Assembly (NCBI GenBank): GCA_002346225.1
Contig: DDYY01000058.1
Span: 1 to 42,690 of the forward strand
Length of the DNA stretch: 42,690 bases
From: Bacteroidetes bacterium UBA3022
GTDB lineage: Bacteria > Bacteroidota > Bacteroidia > Chitinophagales > BACL12
Direction of reading: 5' to 3'
The notes under the pieces were generated by a model. It had not been told where the DNA came from. It searched no databases and was given only the letters and a program-made list of their open reading frames with translations. Every line of letters begins with the position of its first letter. The stretch's first letter is position 1. A program made the translations under genes and the position numbers. Below are positions 16,017 through 24,836 of the stretch, in pieces.

Positions 16017-16997
16017 TCAGATGCTGAGTACTTCTACCAGCTTCAGCAGGTTTTGGTTGATGCTCTGATGGTGCTTGGTAGCTTTGGAAAACGGTGTAAA
16101 GGAAACACGGTTGTTGGTGACACCCGCCATTTCATTTTTCCTTCCTTCCATCAGCGCTTCTACCGCTGCTACACCTAAGCGGCTGCCCAGAATGCGATCG
16201 TACACAGATGGATTACCACCCCGCTGAATATGACCCAGCACAGCAACCCTGGTATCGTACTCGGAGAACTTGTCTTTGACCATCTTGGCAATATCGTAGG
16301 CACCACCAGCTTCGTCGCCTTCAGCAACAACCACTATGGCAGATGATTTCTTATGGTACCATCCCTTCTCCAGGGTGGATATCAGGGCATCTATATTGGT
16401 TTCTGTTTCCGGAATCACCACGGCTTCAGCTCCACCGGCAATAGCACAGCTCAGTGCAATAAATCCGGCATCACGACCCATCACCTCCACAAAAAACAGG
16501 CGGTTGTGGGAGTCGGCCGTATCGCGAATTTTATCAATCGCATCAATAGCCGTGTTGATGGCGGTGTCAAAGCCCAGGGTATAGTCCGTGCCGAAGAGAT
16601 CGTTGTCAATAGTACCGGGAACACCAATACAACGGATGCCAAACTCCTCTTCAAATACTGTAGCTCCTCTGAAAGTTCCATCGCCACCGATAGCCACAAA
16701 GGCCTCAATACCGGCAAACTTCAATTGCTCGTAGGCTTTTTGTCTGCCCTCTTTGGTGCGGAATTTCTCACTGCGTGCTGATTTGAGAATGGTTCCACCT
16801 CTTTGGATGATGTTGCTCACTTTATGGGACTCCAGCTTCGTGAAGTCACCATCAATCATTCCCTCATATCCACGATGGATACCTACAACTTCTATATTGT
16901 TAAAGATGGCACTGCGCACCACCGCACGGATACAAGCGTTCATTCCGGGAGCATCTCCCCCGGAGGTCATTACTGCTATTTTCTTTAATTCTGACAT
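16017..16997 (-). CDS. pfkA: 6-phosphofructokinase
   Basis: The cytosolic enzyme phosphorylates fructose 6-phosphate to fructose 1,6-bisphosphate with ATP, the committed step of glycolysis. The ATP site TSGGDAPGMNA, the glycine motif GGDGTFRGA, the catalytic GTIDND, the substrate loop MGRDAGFIAL and GHIQRGGNPS are all present. The 326-residue length equals the bacterial ATP-dependent PfkA type. GGDGT (rather than GGDDT) agrees with ATP as donor. I use the ATG at 16997: the frame extends to a TTG at 17009, which would add only four residues. The gene converges with rlmB, and its promoter should lie in 17000-17187, shared with the divergent sugar transporter gene. That shared spacer suggests joint control of sugar uptake and glycolysis. 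Confidence 0.96.
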   Translation of the reverse strand: MSELKKIAVMTSGGDAPGMNACIRAVVRSAIFNNIEVVGIHRGYEGMIDGDFTKLESHKVSNIIQRGGTILKSARSEKFRTKEGRQKAYEQLKFAGIEAFVAIGGDGTFRGATVFEEEFGIRCIGVPGTIDNDLFGTDYTLGFDTAINTAIDAIDKIRDTADSHNRLFFVEVMGRDAGFIALSCAIAGGAEAVVIPETETNIDALISTLEKGWYHKKSSAIVVVAEGDEAGGAYDIAKMVKDKFSEYDTRVAVLGHIQRGGNPSVYDRILGSRLGVAAVEALMEGRKNEMAGVTNNRVSFTPFSKATKHHQSINQNLLKLVEVLSI

Positions 16998-17187
16998 AAT
17001 ACTATTCAAAAATGAGGTGCAATATTGCGAAATTATTTGCCATTATGGAACAAGTTACCCCCGAAGGCCCTGCAATGCTGTACAACCGGACTAACTGCCG
17101 ACGCCTTCAAAGGCACCATAACACCCATTTTTTGACTTGATTCGGCAAGAATAAAAATTAATTGTTGTTTTACAGTAAAATCAGCGT

Positions 17188-18615
17188 ATGAACAATGGAA
17201 CACCCCGCCATTCAGGTATGGCCTTCATTTCCCTCATCTCCGTATTCTTTTTCTGGGGATTTGTTGCCGCCAGTAACGATATTCTCATACCGGTGTTCAA
17301 GTCAGCACTGCAACTGGAACAATGGCAGTCGCAGATGATTTCCTTCGCATTCTATGTGGCATATACAGTAGGCTCACTGGCCTATTTCGGTATATCTGCT
17401 GCACTCAAGAAAGATATTCTCAATACACTGGGCTATCGCAATGGCCTGGCCCTGGGGTTGACCATCTCCGCTATCGGAACCCTGCTGTTCATACCGGCTT
17501 CCAATAATGCCTCCTTTGGCTTATTGATCAGCGGGCTGTTTATCGTAGGTCTCGGATTCAGTTTACAACAAATCGCGGCCAATCCACTGGCCATCAATAT
17601 AGGCGACCCCGCACAGGGCAACATGCGCCTGAGCCTGGCGGGTGGCATCAACAACGTGGGTACCACTATCGGACCAGTGATAGTTGCCTTTGCCATCTTT
17701 GGTCAGCTACCTACCTCTGAAACGGTAATGAACCTGGAAGCAGTGAAAATACCCTACCTGGTTTTAGGCGCTGCATTTATGGTTGCCGCACTTTTTATCC
17801 GCCTGTCGAGCGTTCCGGATCGCCTGGGTGATGGCTCTATGCCTTCCGGAGGATTCCTGCTGACACTGAAAAAGCCACAGGTCTGGATGGGTATGATTGC
17901 GATCTTTGTGTATGTGGGGGTCGAAGTTTCCACAGCCTCCAACCTTCCTGAGTTTATGAAACAGGAAATCCATCTGGAAGAACACCAGATTGCACCATAT
18001 GTATCGCTGTTCTGGGCCAGTTTAATGATTGGCCGCTGGACATCTGCCGCCGGAGCATTCAACATATCCGCTACTACAAAAAACCGCCTGAGCATCTTAT
18101 TACCGTTTGTGGCATTCGGCATATTTGCGCTGGTCAATAGTATTGCCGGCTATGACGTAGCACCGTTTTATCCTTATCTATTCCTGGTTATAATCCTGGC
18201 AGTAGCGGATGCCATCAGTGAAGGGCAACCGGTGAGACAGTTACAACTCTATTCCTTCCTGGGTATCGCGGCACTTGTCACGGGGATTTTTGCCGGAGGA
18301 ATGGTCAGTGTTTTTGCCTTTATAGCCGTGGGACTGTTCTGCAGCACGCTGTGGCCCTGTATTTTCACACTGGGAATTGCGGGCTTGGGCGAAAAAACCA
18401 ATACGGCATCCAGCCTGCTCATCATGATGATCATGGGTGGCGGTATCATCAGCCTGATTCAAGGTTTCCTTGCCGGCGACAGCCTGCTGGGCATTCAACA
18501 CAGTTACTGGGTAGGTGTAGTATGCTTTGCCTATCTGGCTTTCTTTGCGTGGAAGGTAGGTCAGATCCACAAACAGCACCATGTGGAACTGGAAGTGGAA
18601 ACCGCAGCCCACTAG
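17188..18615 (+). CDS. Sugar:proton symporter, FucP-type MFS transporter
   Basis: A 475-residue inner-membrane carrier with about 12 hydrophobic segments. Marks of the FHS (fucose/glucose-galactose) branch are the FFWGFVAASNDILIP opening, with a conserved Asn-Asp pair, and the GLGFSLQQIAANPLAINIG segment (GLGxxxxxxAANP). It should import a hexose by proton symport. The exact sugar is unclear, glucose/galactose or fucose being the usual ones. The gene is transcribed away from pfkA across a 190-bp spacer. The C-terminus is a His-rich tail (KQHHVELEVETAAH). It converges with the threonine dehydrogenase gene 29 bp away. Confidence 0.9.
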   Translation: MNNGTPRHSGMAFISLISVFFFWGFVAASNDILIPVFKSALQLEQWQSQMISFAFYVAYTVGSLAYFGISAALKKDILNTLGYRNGLALGLTISAIGTLLFIPASNNASFGLLISGLFIVGLGFSLQQIAANPLAINIGDPAQGNMRLSLAGGINNVGTTIGPVIVAFAIFGQLPTSETVMNLEAVKIPYLVLGAAFMVAALFIRLSSVPDRLGDGSMPSGGFLLTLKKPQVWMGMIAIFVYVGVEVSTASNLPEFMKQEIHLEEHQIAPYVSLFWASLMIGRWTSAAGAFNISATTKNRLSILLPFVAFGIFALVNSIAGYDVAPFYPYLFLVIILAVADAISEGQPVRQLQLYSFLGIAALVTGIFAGGMVSVFAFIAVGLFCSTLWPCIFTLGIAGLGEKTNTASSLLIMMIMGGGIISLIQGFLAGDSLLGIQHSYWVGVVCFAYLAFFAWKVGQIHKQHHVELEVETAAH

Positions 18616-18635
18616 TCTGCGAAGTCTTCAGACTA
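18613..18635. terminator. Possible bidirectional hairpin between converging genes
   Basis: TAGTCTG at 18613-18619 (including the transporter stop codon) pairs perfectly with CAGACTA at 18629-18635, with a 9-base loop. There is no long T-run on either side, so it is a weak candidate. Confidence 0.35.
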
Positions 18636-18644
18636 TCTGACCAA

Positions 18645-19586
18645 TTATTGCACGTTAGCAAGCATATCCTTCGTCATGGAAGGGAGGTCGAACCGATGCT
18701 GCCAGCCCCAGTCTTTCCTGGCGACGCTGTCATCGATACTTTCCGGCCAGCTATTGGCAATCTGCTGGCGGAAATCAGGTGCGTAATCGATGGCAAAAGA
18801 GGGCAATTCCTGTTGTATGCTTTTGGCCACCTCTTCGGGTGAAAAACTCATCGCATCCAGGTTATAGCTGCTTCTTACAGTCAGGCTGTCGGCCGGAGCT
18901 TCCATCAATTCTATCGTAGCGCGAATAGCATCCGGCATGTACATCATGGGAAGCTTGGTACCGGCCTCCAGAAAACAGGTGTATTTTCCTGCCCTCTTGG
19001 CCTGAAAATAAATATCAACCGCATAATCCGTAGTGCCTCCACCGGGTTCCGTTTTGTAGCTGATGATACCCGGATACCTTATGCTGCGCACATCCACTTT
19101 CTTTTTCTGGTAATACCATTCGCATAGGCGCTCACCGGCCTGCTTGGATATCCCATAAATGGTATCGGGCTCCATAACCGTTACCTGCGGCGTTCGGATG
19201 CGGGGAGTTGTAGGCCCGAAAACAGCGATGCTGCTGGGCCAGTAAACCTTATGAATACCGTGAATTAAAGACAGTTCCAGTGTATTCAGCAATCCGTTCA
19301 TGTTGAGGTCCCAGGCTTTCAAAGGATAGCGCTCGCCTGTGGCCGATAGCATAGCTGCCAGGTTATAAATCTGGGTTATGTTATGGGTTGCCAAAATTTC
19401 GGCGTACCCTACTGCATCCAGAACATTTAAATGAACAAACGGACCTCCTTCCTTGATTTCAGGCGCGGGATCTTTAATATCAGCTGCCACCACTTGTGCG
19501 TCGCCGTAAATGCTGCGCAATGCCAACGTGAGCTCTGCGCCTATTTGTCCGCATGCACCAATCAACAATATTTTCTCGTTTGCCAT
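18645..19586 (-). CDS. tdh: Epimerase-type L-threonine 3-dehydrogenase
   Basis: A 313-residue NAD-dependent short-chain dehydrogenase of the UDP-galactose-epimerase-like fold. It oxidises L-threonine to 2-amino-3-ketobutyrate. The Rossmann motif is G10-A-C-G13-Q-I-G16, the catalytic Ser is in WPSSIAVFG (about 117-124), and the pair YGISK gives Tyr144 and Lys148. The segment SIRYPGIISYKTEPGGGTTDYA and the later PMMYMPDAIRAT match the short-chain threonine dehydrogenases known from Flavobacterium and Cupriavidus rather than sugar epimerases. The partner 2-amino-3-ketobutyrate ligase (kbl) is not in the window. The GT4 gene 41 bp upstream is probably unrelated. On its own upstream side the bases TATAATTTTAG resemble a -7 box. 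Confidence 0.88.
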   Translation of the reverse strand: MANEKILLIGACGQIGAELTLALRSIYGDAQVVAADIKDPAPEIKEGGPFVHLNVLDAVGYAEILATHNITQIYNLAAMLSATGERYPLKAWDLNMNGLLNTLELSLIHGIHKVYWPSSIAVFGPTTPRIRTPQVTVMEPDTIYGISKQAGERLCEWYYQKKKVDVRSIRYPGIISYKTEPGGGTTDYAVDIYFQAKRAGKYTCFLEAGTKLPMMYMPDAIRATIELMEAPADSLTVRSSYNLDAMSFSPEEVAKSIQQELPSFAIDYAPDFRQQIANSWPESIDDSVARKDWGWQHRFDLPSMTKDMLANVQ

Positions 19587-19627
19587 ACCTGTTTGTTAAG
19601 CGCTAAAATTATATAAAGTAACAGATT

Positions 19628-20935
19628 CTATTGTCCTTTTGCCGGCAGTTGTTGGAACAGCTCAGCATAAGCTTTTGCACAATGCTTTCGACTATAGGTT
19701 TGCATTTTGCCGCTGTGGCTGGGGAGGGTGCCCTGCTTCCAATGGAGGTACCAGTCGCACAGGGCGACAGCCATTTTTTCGGTATCATTAAAATGCGCAT
19801 TGACCCCGGCGCCACAATCATCAATGATTCCGGCGCTATCGCCCAAAGGTTCGCCAATGCACAAAACAGGACGATCGGCTGCAAGGTATTCAAACAGTTT
19901 TCCGGGTATCCTCCCCTGTACATCCGGGGAGTCATTCAGCAGCAGCAACAAAACAGCCGCATGCTGCATACGCTGCAATACCGCTGCATGCGATTCATAA
20001 CCGATAACATCTACCACATGGTCGACACCAGCATCCCGCGCAGCGCTCCATACTCCGCTGTCGATATTGCCCACCAGCTGAATACGCAAGACTTCGGCCA
20101 TCCCGGGATCATCGCGCAGTAACCTCGCTATTGCCTGCCAAAGTGCAACAGGATTCCTGTCGGTGTACATAGAGCCGGCATGCAACACAAGAAACTGTTG
20201 CGGGTCAACCGGCAGCAACTTCTTAAAATCATCCTCGTCATAGCCGTTGGTAATAACATCCACACTCCTACCCGAGCGCGCTTGCATCTCTTTAGCCCAG
20301 CTGGGACTTACCGTTACGACCCTGGTAGCTGCTTGTAGCACCTTCAACTCCAGTTTTTCATGTATACGCCGGGCCCAGTTCGTCAGGGGCAGTCGCGCGA
20401 AGAAGTCGTTGTTGGTCCAGGGATCCCTGAAATCGGCCACCCAGGATATACCTGTAGCGGCATGCACCTTTCGGGCAATCAGATGGGTAGTATGGGGCGG
20501 CCCGGTGCTGATGATGATATCCACCGGATTATCCCGCAGATAGGTATTTAAAAATTGCACCGAGGGACGAATCCAGAAACGCCGGGCATCGGGAATAAAC
20601 AAATTGGCACGCACCCACATACCTGCACGTTGCATGATGCCTTTCTTCCGCTTCCCCTCTGTGAAACCATGCCCGACGGCATCACTAGCTCCAGCGCCGG
20701 TCAGCTTGCGGTATAAATCATAGGGCTCCCAGACAGCTGTTCGCAAAACTTCCTGGCTTGGTTGAACATCCTGTAGCAAACTATCATCCCTTACTGAAAG
20801 ATCGGGATTGGCCGCCGTATAGATAACAGGCTCCCAGCCATAATCATGCAGGTACTTGGCATGCTTTAGCCAGCGCTGCACGCCGGCACCTCCTACAGGA
20901 GGCCAGTAATAGGTTATGATAAGCACGCGTCGCAT
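19628..20935 (-). CDS. Family 4-type glycosyltransferase
   Basis: The 435-residue protein is a GT-B glycosyltransferase without membrane spans, acting at the cytosolic face. The N-terminal Rossmann domain starts ITYYWPPVGGAGVQRWLKHAKYL, the glycine-rich acceptor-side motif. The C-terminal donor domain contains VLHAGSMYTDRNP and the region IPGKLFEYLAADRPVLCIGE, typical of GT4. The E-x7-E motif is weakened. It probably adds one sugar to a lipid-linked glycan, but donor and acceptor cannot be read. It is transcribed away from the YfhO gene over an 88-bp gap. Both genes may serve the same surface glycan. Confidence 0.87.
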   Translation of the reverse strand: MRRVLIITYYWPPVGGAGVQRWLKHAKYLHDYGWEPVIYTAANPDLSVRDDSLLQDVQPSQEVLRTAVWEPYDLYRKLTGAGASDAVGHGFTEGKRKKGIMQRAGMWVRANLFIPDARRFWIRPSVQFLNTYLRDNPVDIIISTGPPHTTHLIARKVHAATGISWVADFRDPWTNNDFFARLPLTNWARRIHEKLELKVLQAATRVVTVSPSWAKEMQARSGRSVDVITNGYDEDDFKKLLPVDPQQFLVLHAGSMYTDRNPVALWQAIARLLRDDPGMAEVLRIQLVGNIDSGVWSAARDAGVDHVVDVIGYESHAAVLQRMQHAAVLLLLLNDSPDVQGRIPGKLFEYLAADRPVLCIGEPLGDSAGIIDDCGAGVNAHFNDTEKMAVALCDWYLHWKQGTLPSHSGKMQTYSRKHCAKAYAELFQQLPAKGQ

Positions 20936-21023
20936 CGGATAGCGGTAAAATTCCTGCTTTCATTTGGTAACTGCAAAGCCATTGTGCCCCTTTGCTTAAC
21001 TTAGCCACTTCAATTCAAAAGGT

Positions 21024-23483
21024 ATGCAACAACAGCCGTGGAAGAAATTACTGACAGAATATGGCATTGCCATTGGCATTTTCCTGTTGGTGAGCGTCAT
21101 CTTTTTCCTGCCCGTCTTTCAGGGAAAAATCCTGATTCAGGGCGATATGATCAACTATAAAGCCGCGAGCAAGGAAACGCTCGACTATAATGCTACTCAT
21201 GATGATGTGGCGTTGTGGACCGATAATATGTTTGGCGGTATGCCTACCTATCTCATCCATCTGGCAGATACCGGTAATTTCTTCAGCGTTCTCAATAAAG
21301 CTGTCGGTTTATACCTTCCACGCCCTGCCAATTATCTTTTCATGGCGAGTTTGTGCTTCTTCATTCTATTGCGCAGTTTCAAAGTACGGAATTGGCTGGC
21401 CATTGCAGGCGCACTCACCTTTGCCATTGGCACTTATATGATTTCGTTTATTGAAGCCGGACACAACACAAAAGTCCATGCGCTATCCGTGATGCCGCTG
21501 GCACTGGCAGGCTTGAATTATCTCTTTCGGGGACGCCTATGGTTGGGCTTTTCCCTTGCATTGCTGGGCATGTGTCTGGAAATAGATGCCAATCACGTAC
21601 AGATAACTTATTATATGTTTTTCATACTTGGATGCTGGTTTGTAGCAGAAGGTATCCAGGCATTCCAGGGTAAGCGTTTCCCAGCCTTTCTTAAGGTAAC
21701 CGGCCTCATGGTGGCAGTTACCGTGCTGGCACTGGTCGCCAACACCTCCCGATTGTACACTACCTACGTATACGGACAAGACAGCATACGCTCCGGATCA
21801 GAGCTGAGTCAGCAACAAAATGAGTCGTTCAGCGATGAGGGGTTATCCAAAGACTATGTTTTTGCCTGGAGCTATGGTACCGGTGAATCACTGACATTGC
21901 TGTTCCCCAACTTCGCAGGACAGGCATCCGGTAAGAGTTTTCTGGAGAAGACAGATTCCAAAAGCATGAGCTACCTGCAGCAATTGAATGCGAGAAGTCC
22001 TCAGAAAGCGCAGCAATTGCAGCAGCTGACAAGCAAATACTGGGGTGCCCTGCCTTTCACGGAAGGACCAGTATACCTGGGTGCAATTGTTGTCTTCCTA
22101 TTCCTGATGGGCGCTTTTGTGGCAAAAGGAAAACTGAAGTGGTGGATGATTGCAGCTACCATCCTCTCACTGTTCTTAGGATGGGGCAAGCATTTCCCGA
22201 TCTTCAATGACCTGATGTATAACTACTTTCCGTTATATAATAAATTCAGAACTGTGATGATGGCCCTGGTCATCGCGTGTATAACCATACCGCTCCTCGG
22301 TTTCATCGCTTTAGATCGCCTCTTGTTCAATAACACCGACTATACGTTGGCGGAAAAACAAAAAGGACTGATCCGCGCAGGTATCGCAGTCGGCGCCTTA
22401 TGCCTGTTAATGCTCTTCCCTTCGATGCTGTTTGATCTCACCAGTCAGCAGGAAGCACAGATTATGCAGGAATACGGACAGGATACCGATATTGTCGGTC
22501 TGTTGCAGGCGGTAAAAGCCGATAGAACCGACATGATCCGCAGCGATGCGTTCCGCACTTTATTCTTTGTGGGAGCTACCTTTTTACTGCTGTGGTTTTA
22601 TTTGAAGGGTAAGGTAAAATCCATATTCGCGGTGGCGGGAATTGGTCTGCTGGCCATCATCGATTTGTGGAGTATCAATAGCATCTACCTGAAAAAAGAC
22701 AATTACGGAGATGCCGATTACTATGCGCAGTATTTCAATAGCCAGATGCCTGTCATTAATGATGATGACCCACATTTCAGGGTATTCAATACCACCCGCC
22801 GACTGGACCAGGATGGCTTTACCTCCTGGAGCTATAACAGCATCGGTGGATACCATGCTGCCAAATTAAGCCGCTATCAGGATGTCATTGACGGTTACCT
22901 GAGCCAGGGAAACATGCCGGTGGTTAATATGCTGAATGCCAAATATGCAATCGTCAACAACAATGGTCAAACAGCAGTACAAAGGAACCCCGGTGCAATG
23001 GGTAATGCCTGGACCGTCGACTCGGTAGTATGGGTCAATGGCGCAGATGCAGAATTTGCCGCACTGGAGAACCTGCAACCCGGAGGATTCGCTATTGTCG
23101 ATGAAGCATTCAGGAGCATGATTCCTGCTAATCTCCCAGCTGCAGAAAGCAATGTCATTCAACTCAAGAGCTACAGTCCGAATGAAATCAGCTATACCTT
23201 CAATGGCAGCACCGATCAACTTGCTGTTTTCAGTGAAATATGGTACCGGGGCAATGAAGACTGGAAAGCTTACATCGATGGCCAATACGTTGACCACTTC
23301 AGAGTAAATTATATATTAAGAGGATTAATGATTCCCGCTGGAGCCAAAACCATCACCTTTACATTTGAACCTTCCAGCTACTACAATGGCAGGAAGATTT
23401 CCATGGCAGCATCTTCTTTACTGCTGCTGCTCATTGCCGGTGGCTTATTTATGGCATGGAAAAAGGAAGAGATAGATGTGTGA
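21024..23483 (+). CDS. YfhO-family multispanning membrane protein, putative GT-C-like enzyme
   Basis: The 819-residue protein starts with a hydrophobic helix (about 13-32). The first outer loop contains GDMINYKAASKETLDYN and LWTDNMFGGMPTYLI, the hallmark region of the family, with acidic residues where GT-C enzymes place theirs. About 12 membrane segments follow up to residue 560. The region 560-790 is extracytoplasmic and beta-rich, and a final helix lies near 795-812. In Gram-positives YfhO adds sugars to lipoteichoic acid; the role in Bacteroidota is unknown. It ends one base before the converging deacetylase-like gene. Upstream, TAACTTAG (7 of 8 to the -7 consensus) stands near 20997-21004. 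Confidence 0.85.
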   Translation: MQQQPWKKLLTEYGIAIGIFLLVSVIFFLPVFQGKILIQGDMINYKAASKETLDYNATHDDVALWTDNMFGGMPTYLIHLADTGNFFSVLNKAVGLYLPRPANYLFMASLCFFILLRSFKVRNWLAIAGALTFAIGTYMISFIEAGHNTKVHALSVMPLALAGLNYLFRGRLWLGFSLALLGMCLEIDANHVQITYYMFFILGCWFVAEGIQAFQGKRFPAFLKVTGLMVAVTVLALVANTSRLYTTYVYGQDSIRSGSELSQQQNESFSDEGLSKDYVFAWSYGTGESLTLLFPNFAGQASGKSFLEKTDSKSMSYLQQLNARSPQKAQQLQQLTSKYWGALPFTEGPVYLGAIVVFLFLMGAFVAKGKLKWWMIAATILSLFLGWGKHFPIFNDLMYNYFPLYNKFRTVMMALVIACITIPLLGFIALDRLLFNNTDYTLAEKQKGLIRAGIAVGALCLLMLFPSMLFDLTSQQEAQIMQEYGQDTDIVGLLQAVKADRTDMIRSDAFRTLFFVGATFLLLWFYLKGKVKSIFAVAGIGLLAIIDLWSINSIYLKKDNYGDADYYAQYFNSQMPVINDDDPHFRVFNTTRRLDQDGFTSWSYNSIGGYHAAKLSRYQDVIDGYLSQGNMPVVNMLNAKYAIVNNNGQTAVQRNPGAMGNAWTVDSVVWVNGADAEFAALENLQPGGFAIVDEAFRSMIPANLPAAESNVIQLKSYSPNEISYTFNGSTDQLAVFSEIWYRGNEDWKAYIDGQYVDHFRVNYILRGLMIPAGAKTITFTFEPSSYYNGRKISMAASSLLLLLIAGGLFMAWKKEEIDV

Positions 23484-23484
23484 T

Positions 23485-24765
23485 TCAGGCATCTACCAAC
23501 TGGGAAGGTAAAACGGAAGTTACCTGATGCTCCCGCATCCAGACCAGTACATCTTTATACACCTGCAGCCATCCCGGCTCCAGCCGGTCGAAAAAGTAGT
23601 TGTTGTGCCAGAGAATGCTGAAAGTCGCATTTGCTTTATTGTTATCTAAGATTTCAATAATGTGCTTTCCTGCGGCTGATGCATCTTGCTTCCTGTAATA
23701 CCTAAAGGTTGTGTCCATAATCAACAAGGGCACCTCTATAAAATCAAATGGCTTTTGTGTCTTTGCATCAAAGGGTTGAAAAGCACTGCCGTATCCGGCC
23801 CTGAATCCGGAGATTTCTGCAAATCCCAGCGAAGCATCCAGCTGGACGCCTGCTGTTTCCATTTGCCGAAATGTATTCGGTATTTGCAGCCTTAGGTAAT
23901 GGTTACGATTGGCAAAAACACCGAAATGGCCTTGCAGCGCTTCCCATTCTTCAGCATATGTGCTTCTTTTGGCGCTTTTATGCAAGCCATTCTCCCAGCC
24001 ACGGGAACGGATCAGATCCAGTTGCTGCCGAACCAAAGGTTCTTCAATACCATAATCTGCATGCTCAATTCCGCTTCTGCTGCGCCCTTGTTCCGTCAAC
24101 CAGAAAAAAACAGAGCGCGCATCGTGTTCGTCTTCTATCGCCAGAATCTTATCCAGTCTGCTGTAGTCAGATTGAGAAAAATAATGCTGCCACATCAGCT
24201 GCAGCAATGTTCCTATGCGCATCTTTTTAAGTAAACCTTTGCGTTGCTCTGTATAGGCTCCCCGAAGTGTATCTATGTCGTGTGTCAACAAGACCCTGGA
24301 GCGCCGCTGTGGTAATCCTACCTTTTCCTGGAGCAGTGGCACGGACTCTAAAATCAAACTGAAATACCGCGCTACCCAATTTTCAGCAACGCATTCGAAC
24401 CGCTCCTGCCAACTGCCGGCATAAGGAAATCTTCCAAATCTGTCCGGCACAAAATCGCTGTACTCCTGTAGACAGGCCAGCATATAAAAGCAGGTACTCA
24501 GGTAATCGGGCTTGCCGTTGGCACAATAATGCAAGGGTTCCTTGGAGAAAATCACCTCGTGGGCAAAATCGCCATGAACGTAGTGGTTTCGGAAGAAATG
24601 CGATACCTGGATATCAGCCATACCCCATTCCGCAACGACTACCTCACCGCCCTCTTCCACGACAGAAGCTCTAAAGCCGGCCCATCTGCCCAACTCCTGT
24701 AACACCCACGAGTAAGGTTGCACCAACGGAGATTCAATCTGGAATGTAATTACAGGTATTGCCAC
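23485..24765 (-). CDS. Polysaccharide deacetylase-like protein
   Basis: The 426-residue protein resembles bacterial NodB-fold deacetylases joined to an N-terminal alpha/beta domain (about the first 150 residues), a set-up common in Bacteroidota. The metal-site start LLTHDIDTLRG lies just past the middle. FFWLTEQ and the segment SRGWENGLHKSAK (the family His region) follow, and the end has TFSILWHNNYFF. No signal peptide is seen, so the location is uncertain. I choose GTG at 24765: the longer frame to TTG 24804 begins inside the terminator of the previous gene and upstream of a perfect -7 box TACATTTG (24778-24771). The remaining leader would be almost nil. The substrate is probably a surface glycan. 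Confidence 0.8.
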   Translation of the reverse strand: MAIPVITFQIESPLVQPYSWVLQELGRWAGFRASVVEEGGEVVVAEWGMADIQVSHFFRNHYVHGDFAHEVIFSKEPLHYCANGKPDYLSTCFYMLACLQEYSDFVPDRFGRFPYAGSWQERFECVAENWVARYFSLILESVPLLQEKVGLPQRRSRVLLTHDIDTLRGAYTEQRKGLLKKMRIGTLLQLMWQHYFSQSDYSRLDKILAIEDEHDARSVFFWLTEQGRSRSGIEHADYGIEEPLVRQQLDLIRSRGWENGLHKSAKRSTYAEEWEALQGHFGVFANRNHYLRLQIPNTFRQMETAGVQLDASLGFAEISGFRAGYGSAFQPFDAKTQKPFDFIEVPLLIMDTTFRYYRKQDASAAGKHIIEILDNNKANATFSILWHNNYFFDRLEPGWLQVYKDVLVWMREHQVTSVLPSQLVDA

Positions 24766-24770
24766 TGTGT

Positions 24771-24805
24771 CAAATGTAAAATAAAACGGGCAGAACCTGT
24801 ACAAA
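24771..24805 (-). promoter_or_regulatory. Promoter of the deacetylase-like gene, next to its GTG start
   Basis: On the minus strand TTTG (24805-24802), 23 bases, then TACATTTG (24778-24771), a perfect -7 box TAnnTTTG. Only five bases separate it from the GTG at 24765, so the RNA probably starts at or very near the start codon. Confidence 0.6.
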
Positions 24806-24817
24806 GGTGCTGCCCGT
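24777..24817 (-). terminator. Intrinsic terminator of the ALDH gene
   Basis: On the minus strand ACGGGCAG (24817-24810) pairs with CTGCCCGT (24793-24786) over 8 bp with a 16-base loop, followed by TTTATTTTA. It begins 20 bases after the ALDH stop. It ends the ALDH transcript and its U-tract merges with the next gene's -7 region. Confidence 0.8.
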
Positions 24818-24836
24818 AATGTCTGAAATTATATAA

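Noticed and set aside
16998..17009. TTG start for pfkA four codons earlier
   Set aside because: ATG at 16997 gives the normal N-terminus; the extension has no support.
17045..17140. 31-residue open frame between pfkA and the transporter
   Set aside because: There is no motif, and it sits in the spacer that must carry two promoters.
24766..24804. TTG start for the deacetylase-like gene
   Set aside because: It falls in the loop of the ALDH terminator and upstream of the -7 box.
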